Positions 21,201 to 28,966 of a stretch of 64,000 nucleotides of DNA are shown piece by piece; the first letter of the stretch is position 1; each line of letters starts with the position of its first letter. Both the position numbers and the translations under genes were made by a program. Below the pieces are notes generated by a model. That model ran no database searches. It was not told the origin of the DNA and saw only the letters and a list, made by a program, of their open reading frames with translations. The stretch comes from Liolophura sinensis (taxonomy: Eukaryota > Mollusca > Polyplacophora > Chitonida > Chitonidae), in contig NC_088296.1 of NCBI RefSeq assembly GCF_032854445.1, positions 3,185,246-3,249,245 of the forward strand, read 5' to 3'.

Positions 21201-23694
21201 AGCAACGTAGTCAGATGGTCACATGCAAGTGGTGAAATACCCTGTCAATTTGCCCCAGTGAGGGCTTTTTTCACCTCAAGCACTACAGCTTAAGCAGACT
21301 TAGGTGAAAAAAAAATACAGTGAAGTTAGTTGCAATTTATTAGATGTCAGTGGTCTAAAGATACTTAAATTGCTATGTTGTCCTCACATATAGCGGACAG
21401 TAACTTTGTAGATTAAAATCGACAAGCTTTTTCTGAATTTTCCTTCTCACATCGTCTTTATTGTTTTTATTGCAGACCTCACTCAATCGAGTCGATGACT
21501 CACCGGAAGATGACGATGTCACTGGCAGACAGGTCATCTAAAACACAGAAGGTCAAGGTCCTTCCTATGGCAGGATCTGATCCAGACGCTCATCGTGAAG
21601 AGATGATCAAGGTGAGGTCACCTGATATGGGTTATGTGACATACTAAAGGTCGCAAATGACGACATTACAATAACTTGCCAAAGGTCGGTGGTTGATGCC
21701 CGGTACTCCCGTCTCCCAGCTATAAAACTGACCACCATCGTAGTAACATTGACATTTCAATCCGTTATTGTCATAATTGTTGATTTCAGAAAGAAGAGGA
21801 GCGCCTGCGCGCATCTGTGCGGCGTGAGTCACAGCAGAGGAGGATGCGTGACAGAGCGAACGCCCGGGGTCTGTCATCGTCGTACCTGGAAAGTCGCTAT
21901 GACGATGAAGATGATGATGATGAGGGTGGAATCTCACTGTCAGCCATCAAGAAACATTACAAACAGAAAGGAGGTGAGTCTCCATAGCAACCAAGAATGA
22001 TCAGGGGAGAAATGGGAGTAACAATATCCTGGCCCCATTTTTTAATTATTTATTTATTGCATCATGCTCATTCAGGAATTTTTCGCCCTGTATTCATATT
22101 TACATGTATTTATAAGTTTGTTCATCGCAAATCTGATTGGTGTTTGGCAAAGCCAACATAAATAAAAGTGTAAAACATCAAGCCGGCTGTACAGTTGAAT
22201 ATTAACTGAATAGTCAGTTAATATTCAGTTGAATATATGCCTGGTGATTACTGGGCATTCTGGTTTCCTCCACCCATAAAACTGACTATCATCGTAAAAG
22301 TACTGTCATATCTGTTACACAGATTCCATCATTGCGGTTAATACAAATACATAACCTAACGTAAGCGATGTGTTACGTGTATAATAAGTGAAGTGGACTT
22401 GAACACTACAAATACTACAGTAAGACCTAATCCAGTAATAAGTAGAAGGCCGTAAACCTTGGTTACATGTATATGTTTAAAAAAAAAAATATGTAAGTAA
22501 GCATTACATGTAGGTCCGTTTCCAAGGCAACCTCACATCTTTTCATTATAAACAAAGTGAAAATGTTTTGTAGAGAAGACAAATAATTTTGCGTTGCCTC
22601 CGAAGTGAACACGTTGTTTGTTTTCCCTCACACAGACAGGCCCAATATATACTCGTCCAGCAGTGGGGGCGATTCTGAATCTGAAACTGAAACCAAGCAG
22701 TCCAAGAGAGGTCCCAAGAAACTGGAGAGTGATGAGGTAAAATGGCCACTGTTGTCATGGCAACCAGGATACCATGGCAACCTCAGATCATTTCTCACTG
22801 AAGTGTGGATTGGTTAAATTTTTACTCACAAATTGACACTTGTTTATTCATAGGAATAATTGTTTCCAATGTCACTGATCCTTACAAATCTTGAAAAGTA
22901 CTTGAATTCTATTTTAAAGGTTTTTTAAGACCTGAAAAGTCCTTGAAAAAGAGTTTAATTTTGGGGACAAGTAGGGATAAGTACTTCAAAATATTATTTT
23001 AATATTAATTTTAAAATTGCTTTGTGTTTGAAATGGACCAGTCATTACAGTAAGCTACCAAACAAGTAACGGTTAATTTCCATTAGAAGGTTCACTTCTA
23101 ATGGAACAGTCCTCGAATGTCCTTGAGAAACATTTTCTGGTCTTTGTTATGGGAACCCTGAATGAAACGAATGTCAGAAATTAAACTTATATTTTTAACA
23201 TTGCAAGTTGATGCATGTGCAAACAAATGTGTATCCGTGGTATTGTTTAGATAGGCACATGTTTATGTTACAGTTATTATTTGTATGTTTCTGTCTGACA
23301 GGTGAACCTTCTTCAGTTATGTGACTTACAGTCTACCATGTTTTACATATTTTACTTATAATTTAGCATTTTTCAAGTGACACATTTTGCTTGATTCTGA
23401 TGGATTCATCCATTTTACCAGACCAAGACAAAGTTTGATTAACATTTTATCTGAAAAACTTCAATGTTGGCATCAAAAGAATAATTTTAAGAGTTTCACC
23501 TGCTTCTGGAAGTATGTTTTTTTTTTCATACCAACTTTAGGTGAAATATGGTACTCAGTGGGAATCGCACTGTGTTCAAAGAATAACAAAGTTGTTTTTG
23601 CATGCAGGATGACTCTGGGTCAGAGGGTAGCCCTGTGAAGAAAAAAGCCAGGTTGGTGGAGAGTGATGCTGAGGAAGAGGAAGAAGAAACATGA
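227..23694 (+). CDS. LEO1: LEO1, Paf1 complex subunit (12 coding exons, complete)
   Basis: LEO1 is a nuclear subunit of the Paf1 complex (with PAF1, CTR9, CDC73, RTF1), which travels with RNA polymerase II and supports elongation and co-transcriptional histone modification. Coding exons: 227-281, 6197-7186, 8616-8765, 9063-9163, 10856-10989, 13863-13947, 15565-15683, 18428-18562, 21476-21611, 21790-21973, 22636-22736, 23608-23694. Phases match at every junction and the sum is 2277 nt (758 aa). The start [16 protein letters not shown] matches the family's short acidic N-terminus. Signature segments are [69 protein letters not shown] and LPMAG (conserved Leo1 domain, about residues 446-600), then a [19 protein letters not shown] segment and an acidic/basic tail. 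The oddities are the RS-like exon 2 and the array-filled introns. An in-frame upstream Met at 80 is open but has no family support. Confidence 0.97.
602..857 (+). mobile_element. SINE-A copy, near full length
   Basis: The head has a pol III A-box-like ATGGCTCAGTCG and a B box GAGTTCAAGTCC. The body contains GTACGTGGGAATGTCTGTCAGG and CATAATGCTGGCCGCCGTCG, followed by GTGAAATATTCTTGAGTACG and a tail of AAATA repeats. The tRNA-derived head and A-rich tail mark a LINE-mobilised SINE. The body resembles the deeply conserved metazoan SINE domains (Nin or Meta type), but I cannot say which. Confidence 0.88.
1123..1234 (+). mobile_element. SINE-A 3' fragment
   Basis: Body and tail only, from GCAGATGGTCTTGGG through CATAATGCTGGCTGCCGTCG to an AAATA tail. 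The tRNA head is missing, as in 5'-truncated insertions. Confidence 0.85.
4381..5205 (+). repeat. Minisatellite in LEO1 intron 1, unit about 105 bp, about 8 copies
   Basis: Units start at about 4381, 4485, 4590 and so on, each with ATCAGAAAAGCTGAGATG, AGGAAAGAGAGCTCTGACAA and TTTTAAGTAAGTACATTGGC. Copies are nearly identical, which suggests recent expansion or gene conversion. Every unit carries GTAAGT, the ideal +1 to +6 of a 5' splice site. Minus-strand reading frames here are by-products of the repeat. Confidence 0.95.
6197..7186 (+). CDS. LEO1: LEO1 coding exon 2: RS-like Ser/Arg/Gly/Pro repeat exon
   Basis: Acceptor TTTACAG|GC and donor ACAG|GTATTT, phase 1 in and phase 1 out, 990 nt. 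It encodes about 330 residues: first 9-residue units of type SGSPAGSAR (27 bp), then 11-residue units of type [11 protein letters not shown] (33 bp). The repeated SR/RS dipeptides and SP motifs would be good substrates for SR-protein or proline-directed kinases; that is an inference. Known LEO1 N-termini are acidic and Ser/Asp-rich, so this basic repeat block is atypical. The length is a multiple of three with equal phases, so skipping the exon would keep the frame. Confidence 0.88.
6200..7150 (+). repeat. LEO1: Coding minisatellite, 27-bp and 33-bp units (LEO1 exon 2)
   Basis: The first part, to about 6680, is built of 27-bp units. The second part uses 33-bp units with an extra CGTAGCAGA-type insert coding Arg-Ser-Arg. 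Unit lengths divisible by three keep the LEO1 frame open. The same periodicity leaves another sense frame and an antisense frame open for more than 300 codons. Confidence 0.93.
7187..8615 (+). other. LEO1: LEO1 intron 2 with a local direct duplication
   Basis: No coding sequence was recognised. Two imperfect direct copies of about 140-150 bp lie at roughly 7861-8007 and 8018-8155. They share GTGAGCAGTA, AGGTGTCACTTCTTTT, CACCTTTCGAGCAGTTCAAC and CATTCTTTATCAAG. Confidence 0.75.
8616..8765 (+). CDS. LEO1: LEO1 coding exon 3 (acidic linker)
   Basis: Acceptor TTGGCAG|AA, donor GAG-G|GTAAGT, phase 1 to 1, 150 nt. Encodes a Ser/Asp/Glu/Lys-rich stretch including [20 protein letters not shown], resembling the acidic LEO1 N-terminal region with casein kinase 2 type sites. 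It is also symmetric and could be skipped in frame. Confidence 0.9.
8766..9062 (+). other. LEO1: LEO1 intron 3
   Basis: A 297-bp intron with donor GTAAGT and acceptor TTTATTTAG. Nothing else was recognised in it. Confidence 0.85.
9063..9163 (+). CDS. LEO1: LEO1 coding exon 4 ([10 protein letters not shown] motif)
   Basis: Acceptor TTTAG|CC, phase 1 in, phase 0 out. It carries [20 protein letters not shown], a motif diagnostic for LEO1. The donor at 9164 (CAG|GTAAAT) is followed six bases later by a second donor (AAT|GTAAGC at 9170), which would add two residues, Val-Asn, in frame. Confidence 0.93.
9164..10855 (+). other. LEO1: LEO1 intron 4
   Basis: Contains a SINE-B copy at about 9438-9640. 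No gene or repeat was recognised in the remainder (9641-10855). Confidence 0.7.
9438..9640 (+). mobile_element. SINE-B copy, 5' part
   Basis: The head TAGCACAGTTGGTAGAGC fits the A-box consensus TRGCNNAGTNGG, and GGGTCGAGTCAC is a B-box-like element. It is followed by ACTTTAAAGTAGGAAGTTGTA and a GTATAATGGGTCGGATGGGG-type body shared with the copies at 12.3 and 45.3 kb. The 3' end is missing. Confidence 0.8.
10856..10989 (+). CDS. LEO1: LEO1 coding exon 5 (start of conserved Leo1 domain)
   Basis: Acceptor CTGTTTCAG|ATG, donor ACAAG|GTGAGT, phase 0 to 2. Encodes an acidic run, then [20 protein letters not shown] and [13 protein letters not shown], the conserved first block of the Leo1 domain that contacts PAF1. 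A 40-bp minisatellite begins within about ten bases of its donor. Confidence 0.96.
10995..12193 (+). repeat. Minisatellite in LEO1 intron 5, unit 40 bp, about 30 copies
   Basis: The unit reads ATCAGTCATTCTGAGGTGGC then TGTGGGAAAGCTTTACAGTG. The array starts a few bases after the exon 5 donor (GTGAGTT then ATCAGTCATTC), so the splice site abuts it. Each unit holds GAG|GTGGCT, a weak donor-like word. Confidence 0.97.
12279..12638 (+). mobile_element. SINE-B copy, nearly complete
   Basis: Head with TAGCATAGTTGGTAGAGCAT, then GGGTCACACCTAAGACC, GGAAGTTGTAACTTTCTCGC and the tail CTGAAAAATTGTTAAGTACG, ending in AAACCCCAAGCACTCACT with CACT repeats. This is the best copy for the 3' end. A SINE-A head follows directly at 12640. 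Confidence 0.87.
12640..12840 (+). mobile_element. SINE-A copy, 5' two thirds
   Basis: Begins GGGCCTCCGTGG and shows GACCCAGGAGTCTGTCACC, GAGTTCAAGTCC (B box) and a diverged TGATAATGCC body end. The AAATA tail is lost. It abuts the CACT tail of the preceding SINE-B, so one element probably inserted into the tail of the other. Confidence 0.83.
13213..13405 (-). mobile_element. SINE-A copy, 3' part, inverted
   Basis: On the + strand it reads as a TTTATTTATT tail, then GATTGGTGTTTTATGCC, CGGCGGCCAACGTTATGGTG and CACGACCATCCGCAGATTGC. It is the reverse complement of the SINE-A body and ends at the 57-bp array. Confidence 0.87.
13406..13869 (+). repeat. Minisatellite spanning the exon 6 acceptor, unit 57 bp, about 8 copies
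   Basis: Each unit contains TTGTATTTTGGTGT, AAACACGACCCATATCCTC and ATTTCCTGCTGACAGGCC. The last copy supplies the polypyrimidine tract, the AG and the first seven bases of LEO1 exon 6 (GCCATTT). Upstream copies repeat the whole 3' splice site. In the LEO1 frame the repeat soon meets TAA, so use of an upstream copy would truncate the protein. Confidence 0.95.
13863..13947 (+). CDS. LEO1: LEO1 coding exon 6
   Basis: Acceptor CTGACAG|G, phase 2 in, phase 0 out, 85 nt. Encodes [20 protein letters not shown] then GRARLKLK, which matches the conserved LEO1 block. The donor (AAG|GTCAGA) is weaker than average. The exon's first seven bases and the acceptor upstream are the last copy of the 57-bp intronic repeat. 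Confidence 0.95.
14170..15175 (+). repeat. Minisatellite in LEO1 intron 6, unit 35 bp, about 28 copies
   Basis: The unit is CTGATACCTGACAAGGG then TTGGTGGTTTTCTCCAGC. Variants TTCCTGACAAG, GGTTGCTGG and TTTTCACCAGTGTG are interspersed. GGTTTTCTCCAG is a good 3' splice site mimic. Because 35 is not a multiple of three, minus-strand frames cycle every 105 bp and stay open without being genes. Confidence 0.97.
15565..15683 (+). CDS. LEO1: LEO1 coding exon 7
   Basis: Acceptor GGTAACAG|GTGGAG with a poor pyrimidine tract, donor GGGAG|GTGAGA, phase 0 to 2. Encodes [20 protein letters not shown] and later [10 protein letters not shown], the most conserved part of the Leo1 domain. Confidence 0.95.
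15755..17695 (+). repeat. Minisatellite in LEO1 intron 7, unit 49 bp, about 39 copies
   Basis: The unit runs CTAATACAAAACTTGTGGCA, CTTTTATAGTCCAGACTACC, AGGCTTGGT. Two subtypes alternate (CTTGGTCTAAT and CTTAGCCTAAT, with cattgtcc or tatagtcc variants), hinting at multi-unit duplications. The rest of the intron (17696-18427) shows nothing recognisable. Confidence 0.97.
18428..18562 (+). CDS. LEO1: LEO1 coding exon 8
   Basis: Acceptor CTGTTTCAG|C, donor TTCAG|GTGAGA, phase 2 to 2. Encodes [40 protein letters not shown] and KLTFR, all core LEO1 signatures. Confidence 0.96.
18575..18870 (+). repeat. Degenerate tandem repeat, LEO1 intron 8
   Basis: About four diverged units built on CTGATTGGC, AGTGAGGTAGA and TAACATGCTCTCTG. 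They share the words GTGAGGTAGAT and ATGCTC with the homogeneous 32-bp array downstream, and may be its older ancestor. Confidence 0.6.
18930..20760 (+). repeat. Minisatellite in LEO1 intron 8, unit 32 bp, about 57 copies
   Basis: The unit is CAGTGAGGTAGATGGCTGCT then GTGTGATATGCT, with AATATGCT and AATGAGG variants distributed in patches. The last few copies (after about 20560) are more diverged, as expected for array edges. Confidence 0.97.
20761..21475 (+). other. LEO1 intron 8 remainder with a dispersed-repeat R copy
   Basis: At about 21150-21400 the sequence AGTAAAACCAAAGCAGCAAC, AGATGGTCACATGCAAGTGG and AGCTTAAGCAGACTTAGGTG matches segments at about 48.1-48.35 kb. This marks a dispersed repeat family also present at 39.8, 43.1, 46.9, 47.4 and 51.6 kb. 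Confidence 0.6.
21476..21611 (+). CDS. LEO1: LEO1 coding exon 9
   Basis: Acceptor TTATTGCAG|A, donor CAAG|GTGAGG, phase 2 to 0. Encodes [36 protein letters not shown] and HREEMIK, the end of the conserved domain. Confidence 0.96.
21790..21973 (+). CDS. LEO1: LEO1 coding exon 10
   Basis: Acceptor GATTTCAG|AAA, donor GGAG|GTGAGT, phase 0 to 1. Encodes [31 protein letters not shown], an Asp/Glu run and [16 protein letters not shown]. Intron 9 before it is only 178 bp, unlike its swollen neighbours. Confidence 0.96.
21974..23607 (+). other. LEO1: LEO1 introns 10 and 11 (with exon 11 between)
   Basis: Intron 10 is 21974-22635 and intron 11 is 22737-23607. They have ordinary splice sites and AT-rich sequence. 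Only weak SINE-like words were seen at 22130-22300, and no tandem arrays. Confidence 0.7.
22636..22736 (+). CDS. LEO1: LEO1 coding exon 11
   Basis: Acceptor CACACAG|AC, donor GATGAG|GTAAAA, phase 1 to 0. Encodes [20 protein letters not shown] followed by a Lys-rich stretch ending KKLESDE, equivalent to the RIYSSDSD region of other LEO1 proteins. Confidence 0.94.
23608..23694 (+). CDS. LEO1: LEO1 coding exon 12 with stop codon
   Basis: Acceptor GCATGCAG|GAT in phase 0. Encodes [20 protein letters not shown] and an acidic end EEEEEET before TGA at 23692-23694. The basic patch PVKKKARL resembles a nuclear localisation signal, and an acidic C-terminus is usual in the family. Confidence 0.95.
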   Translation, partial: DDSGSEGSPVKKKARLVESDAEEEEEET

Positions 23695-25060
23695 ACAACC
23701 ACATCCTGGAGAATTTTTTCAGAATGGTGGCTTATTTGTGAGAGTCGTCTCCATTGCAAAACTTGCAGCTGTCTGGACGGTGTTTGCTAGAGAAACATCA
23801 GAGGAATTGGTTGCGAGAGAACATCCGTGCTGACTGTTAAAGTGCAAGAGGCCTGGTGTATACACATTGCTACATGTGAAGGTTTCCCCAGTGTACAGTA
23901 GAAACCAGTGTACAGTAGAAACCAGTGTACAGTAGTACAGTGGCAGTGTGAACATTTATCTCTCGTGAGACAAAACACTTGACTTTTCATTGGACAGCAG
24001 TTGTCATGGGGGATGTGTTATTCCTGTACCCCACAGCCGACCTCATACGTGTATGTGTCTGCTGACTAGGTTATCTCCCTTTGTGTGCTTGTGACATCAA
24101 TGGTCACGTCAGTGAAGCGATTCGTCTATACATGGGTCTTCAGAGCTGAATTGCTTACATTTGATAAATGCGTTAGTCAGCGATAGGATACGGAAGTATA
24201 TGGTGCCAGTAACCTTCAGACGTCTCTCCCAATATGAGGGTTAGTGATATTCTTTATTTCTGTGCCTTTATCACTGAGTAACCATGTAACTAATAGTACA
24301 CCAACAAACAACAGTGAGTGTTCTTGAGTACGGTAATCAAATAAATAAATAGATAAATCCAGAAATTGTGGCACCAGAAATGATGCAGGGAATGGTATCA
24401 CTGTGAGGTACATAAGACAGTACTGTAAAGATTCTCCTGCGTTGTTCTCCCGTTTGTGAAGAGACAAGAAACAGACGTGCAATGAGTGGATGATTTGCGT
24501 TGCTCTTGGTTCAAGGTTTTGCAGTCCTATGTCCAGTGAGGTTCTCCATCCGTCATGACATTTGAACAGTATTGTATCATGAGATGGTGATACACATATG
24601 AACGTGAAATACACATACGAATGTGAAATACACATACGAATGTGAAATACACATATGAACGTGATGTGTGGCCCTTAACTGTGTGCATTGGTACTGAGTA
24701 TAAACAACAGCTCTGAATATGTCAGACGCACAGTGTACAATTGGTGAGTTGTACTGTCAGCCCTATTATGATGTTTTTCTTGTTTTGTGAAGAAAGGGCT
24801 ATAAGAGTCCAAATGGACTTAATTTTTCGTCTCAGTATTCCATGTATCTGGATTATACCACACCAAAATATGTTTTCTGGTTTAAAATTTTGCTTAAGTG
24901 TGATAAAATGTTTATAAGTGAAAGAAAATATGGACAATGTGCTTTGAGTAATTCTAATTGAACTGCTTTTATCAGAGCAGTTTGCTTTATTAGTATTTAC
25001 AGTGTATGTGTCAGTATATTGAATATCAGGTGACTCAGCTGTTCAGCGTGCGGCGTGAGT
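23695..25060 (+). other. LEO1: LEO1 3' UTR and downstream sequence
   Basis: A 17-bp tandem (CCAGTGTACAGTAGAAA, about 3 copies) lies at 23885-23940. Candidate AATAAA signals occur at 24340-24357 inside a SINE-A 3' fragment (TTCTTGAGTACGG, then AAATA repeats). A 19-bp tandem with ACACATACGAATGTGAAAT lies at 24590-24665. No other gene was recognised. The UTR end is not determined. Confidence 0.5.
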
Positions 25061-25064
25061 GCGT

Positions 25065-27795
25065 TGTGAATCTGTTTATATAAGTGTGTATGAGCATGCA
25101 CGATTGTGCATAATGCGTTGCGAGTGCATCGTGCGCTGTGAGTGAATGCGTTTATATATGTGTGTATGAGCATGCACGATTCTGCATAGTGCGTTGTGAG
25201 TGAATGTGTTTATATGGGTGTGTATGAGCATGCACGATTGTGCATAGTGCGCTGGGAGTGAATGTGTTTATATATGTGTGTATGAGCATGCACGATTGTG
25301 CATAGTGCGTTGTGAGTGAATGTGTTTATATGGGTGTGTATGAGCATGCACGATTCTGCATAGTGCGTTGTGAGTGAATGTGTTTATATGGGTGTGTATG
25401 AGCATGCACGATTGTGCATAGTGCGTTGTGAGTGAATGTGTTTATATAAGTGTGTATGAGCATGCACGATTCTGCATAGTGCGCTGTGAATGAATGTGTT
25501 TATATGAGTGTGTATGAGCATGCACGATTGTGCATAGTGCGTTGTGAGTGAATGTGTTTATATATGTGTGTGTGAGCATGCACGATTGTGCATAGTGCGT
25601 TGTGAGTGAACGTGTTTATATGAGTGTGTATGAGCATGCACGATTCTGCATAGTGCGCTGGGAGTGAATGTGTTATATGAGTGTGTATGAGCATGCACTG
25701 ATTCTGCATAGTGCGTTGTGAGTGAACGTGTTTATATAAGTGTGTATGAGCATGCACGATTGTGCATAGTGCACTGGAGTGAATGTGTTTATATGAGTGT
25801 GTATGAGCATGCACGATAGTGCATAGTGCGTTGTGAGTGAACGTGTTTATATGAGTGTGTATGAGCATGCACGATTGTGCATAGTGCGTTGTGAGTGAAT
25901 GTGTTTATATGAGTTTGTTTGAGCATGCACGATTGTGCATAGTGCGTTGTGAGTGAATGTGTTTATATGAGTGTGTATGAGCATGCACGATTGTGCATAG
26001 TGCGTTGTGAGTGAATGTGTTTATATGAGTGTGTATGAGCATGCACGATTGTGCATAGTGCGTTGTGAGTGAACGTGTTTATATGAGTGTGTATGAGCAT
26101 GCACGATTGTGCATAGTGCGTTGTGAGTGAATGTGTTTATATGGGTGTGTATGAGCATGCACGATTGTGCATAGTGCGTTGTGAGTGAATGTGTTCATAG
26201 AAGTTTGTTTGAGCATGCAAGATTCTGCATAGTGCGTTGTGAATGAATGTGTTTATATGAGTGTGTATGAGCATGCACGATTGTGCCATAGTGCGTTGTG
26301 AGTGAATGTGTTTATAGAAGTGTGTATGAGCATGCACGATTGTGCATAGTGCGTTGTGAGTGAATGTGTTTATAGAAGTGTGTATGAGCATGCACGATTC
26401 TGCATAGTGCGTTGTGAGTGAATGTGTTTATATGAGTGTGTATGAGCATGCACGATTCTGCATAGTGCGCTGTGAGTGAATGTGTTTATATGAGTGTGTA
26501 TGAGCATGCACGATTGTGCATAGTGTGTTGTGAGTGAATGTGTTTATATGAGTGTGTATGAGCATGCACGATTGTGCATAGTGCGCTGTGAGTGAATGTG
26601 TTTATATGAGTGTGTATGAGCACGCGCGATTGTGCATAGTGCGCTGTGAGTGAATGTGTTTATATGAGTGTGTATGAGCATGCACAATTGTGCATAGTGC
26701 GCTGTGAGTAAATGTGTTTATATGAGTGTGTATGAGCATGCACGATTGTGCATAGTGCGTTGTGAGTGAATGTGTTTATATGAGTGTGTATGAGCATGCA
26801 CGATTGTGCATAGTGCGCTGTGAGTGAATGTGTTTATATGAGTGTGTATGAGCACGCGCGATTGTGCATAGTGCGTTGTGAGTGAACGTGTTTATATGAG
26901 TGTGTATGAGCATGCACGATTGTGCATAGTGCGTTGTGAGTGAATGTGTTCATAGAAGTTTGTTTGAGCATGCAAGATTCTGCATAGTGCGTTGTGAATG
27001 AATGTGTTTATATGAGTGTGTATGAGCATGCACGATTGTGCATAGTGCGTTGTGAGTGAATGTGTTTATAGAAGTGTGTATGAGCATGCACGATTGTGCA
27101 TAGTGCGTTGTGAGTGAATGTGTTTATAGAAGTGTGTATGAGCATGCACGATTCTGCATAGTGCGTTGTGAGTGAATGTGTTTATATGAGTGTGTATGAG
27201 CATGCACGATTCTGCATAGTGCGCTGTGAGTGAATGTGTTTATATGAGTGTGTATGAGCATGCACGATTGTGCATAGTGCGTTGTGAGTGAATGTGTTTA
27301 TATGAGTGTGTATGAGCATGCACGATTGTGCATAGTGCGCTGTGAGTGAATGTGTTTATATGAGTGTGTATGAGCATGCGCGATTGTGCATAGTGCGCTG
27401 TGAGTGAATGTGTTTATATGAGTGTGTATGAGCATGCACAATTGTGCATAGTGCGCTGTGAGTAAATGTGTTTATATGAGTGTGTATGAGCATGCACGAT
27501 TGTGCATAGTGCGTTGTGAGTGAATGTGTTTATATGAGTGTGTATGAGCATGCACGATTCTGCATAGTGCGCTGTGAGTGAAAGTGTTTATATGAGTGTG
27601 TATGAGCATGCACGATTGTGCATAGTGCGCTGTGAGTGAATGTGTTTATATGAGTGTGTATGAGCATGCACGATTGTGCATAGTGCGCTGTGAGTGAATG
27701 TGTTTATATGAGTGTGTATGAGCATGCACTATTGTGCATAGCGCGTTGTGAATGAATGTGTTTATATGAGCGTGTATGAGCATGCACGATTGTGC
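25065..27795 (+). repeat. 58-bp satellite array, about 47 copies, with a perfect palindrome per unit
   Basis: The unit is TGCATAGTGCGTTGTGAGTG, AATGTGTTTATATGAGTGTG, TATGAGCATGCACGATTG. Each unit contains ATGCACGATTGTGCAT, two 6-bp arms around a GATT loop. A variant block with GTTCATAGAAGTTTGTTTGA occurs at 26191 and again at 26946, 755 bp apart, which equals 13 units plus one extra base. A higher-order duplication is therefore visible. Minus-strand frames here are repeat by-products. Confidence 0.97.
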
Positions 27796-28186
27796 TTCAA
27801 AGTACAGAACATAGGACCACATATTTCATCCCATAGACATTCGTTTTTCACATCTCAAAGCGACCAGCAACATCATACAGATTAGTCATATTTTTTCTGG
27901 TTCAAGAATATTCCCACCAGAATATGGAAGAAATATTTGCCCACATGTCATAAAACCACATTTTTTCATTCATTAATTGGCTTTCTGTAAATAAAAGAAA
28001 TTATTCTAAGTATTCTTGTTTGCTGTTCTCTCATTCCCCGCGGAACTTATCACTTTTCTTGTCAAATCATTGACCCTATGTGATCTACCCTTTGTGGAGA
28101 CGACTCTGGCTGATTTAGATATCCCTAATATCAAAGTTGATATGTTTTCTCTGTGATACTATATCAGTTTCAGTTATCAGTTTAAG
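27796..28186. other. Unannotated spacer
   Basis: AT-rich sequence between the 58-bp satellite and a SINE-A fragment. No gene or repeat was seen. Confidence 0.5.
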
Positions 28187-28256
28187 CTGGCCCGGTTTCC
28201 ACCCACCATAATGCTGACCGCCGTCCTAGAAGTGAAATATCCTTAAGTATGGCGAA
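28187..28256 (+). mobile_element. SINE-A 3' fragment
   Basis: Shows CCCGGTTTCCACCCACCATA, ATGCTGACCGCCGTC and AAGTGAAATATCCTTAAGTA. The AAATA tail is replaced by the following short tandem array. Confidence 0.8.
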
Positions 28257-28472
28257 TCCCGTGGTCGCATTCTGATCTCGTGCTCGCATTCTGATCCCGT
28301 TCTCGCATTCTGATCCCGTGCTTGTGCTCGCATTCTGATCCCGTGCTCGCATTCTGATCCGATCGTCACATTCCGATCCTGTGCTCGCATTCTGATCCGA
28401 TGGTCGCATTCTGCTCCCGTCCTCGCATTCTGACCCGTGCTTACATTCTGATCCCATGCTTGCATTCAGATC
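28257..28472 (+). repeat. Short tandem array, unit about 18 bp
   Basis: About a dozen copies of CTCGCATTCTGATCCCGTG-type units, with CGATCGTCACATTC variants. It begins where the preceding SINE loses its tail. Confidence 0.9.
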
Positions 28473-28728
28473 AATACTCTATCCATGACATACCATTCAA
28501 ATCTGCCCTTACATGTGGAGAAAGCGTGTTATTTATGTTTTTGTTTTTTGTGTTGTTTTTTTTTTGTTTTTTTGTGATGTTGCATAACCAAGATATTGGT
28601 TATTCAGGTTTCTTTAACATGGCTCACCCCATGGCCTAGTACTAATATTAGATTAGTAACGGCTGGATAAGAGAACCTTTGAAGAGCATTTATCGCAAAA
28701 AGACACAGAGCAAAATATTTCACTGATG

Positions 28729-28966
28729 TAGCCCGTTAGCGTGTCATTGTGGCGCAATGCCCCAGAAGGCTCTCACTAACGCGGTCGCTGTGAGTTCAAG
28801 CTGGATTCGTCTCCCGCTGTACGTGGAAATGTCTTAAAGCGACTTGCGGATGGTCCTGGGTTTCCCCAGAGCCCTGCCCCGTTTCCTCCCACCAAAATGC
28901 TTTCCGTCGTCTTATAAGTGAAATAATCTGGAGTAGAACGTAGAACACCAAACAAATAAATAATTT
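28729..28966 (+). mobile_element. SINE-A copy, diverged, near full length
   Basis: Head AGCCCGTTAGCGTGTC, B box GAGTTCAAGCTGG, body GCGGATGGTCCTGGGTTTCC and ACCAAAATGCTTTCCGTCG, end GTAGAACACCAAACAAATAA. It is more diverged than the copies at 31.3 and 42.0 kb. Confidence 0.85.

Noticed and set aside
25500..26391. His/Ile/Thr-rich minus-strand open frames in the 58-bp satellite
   Set aside because: Repeat by-products with frequent frame changes.
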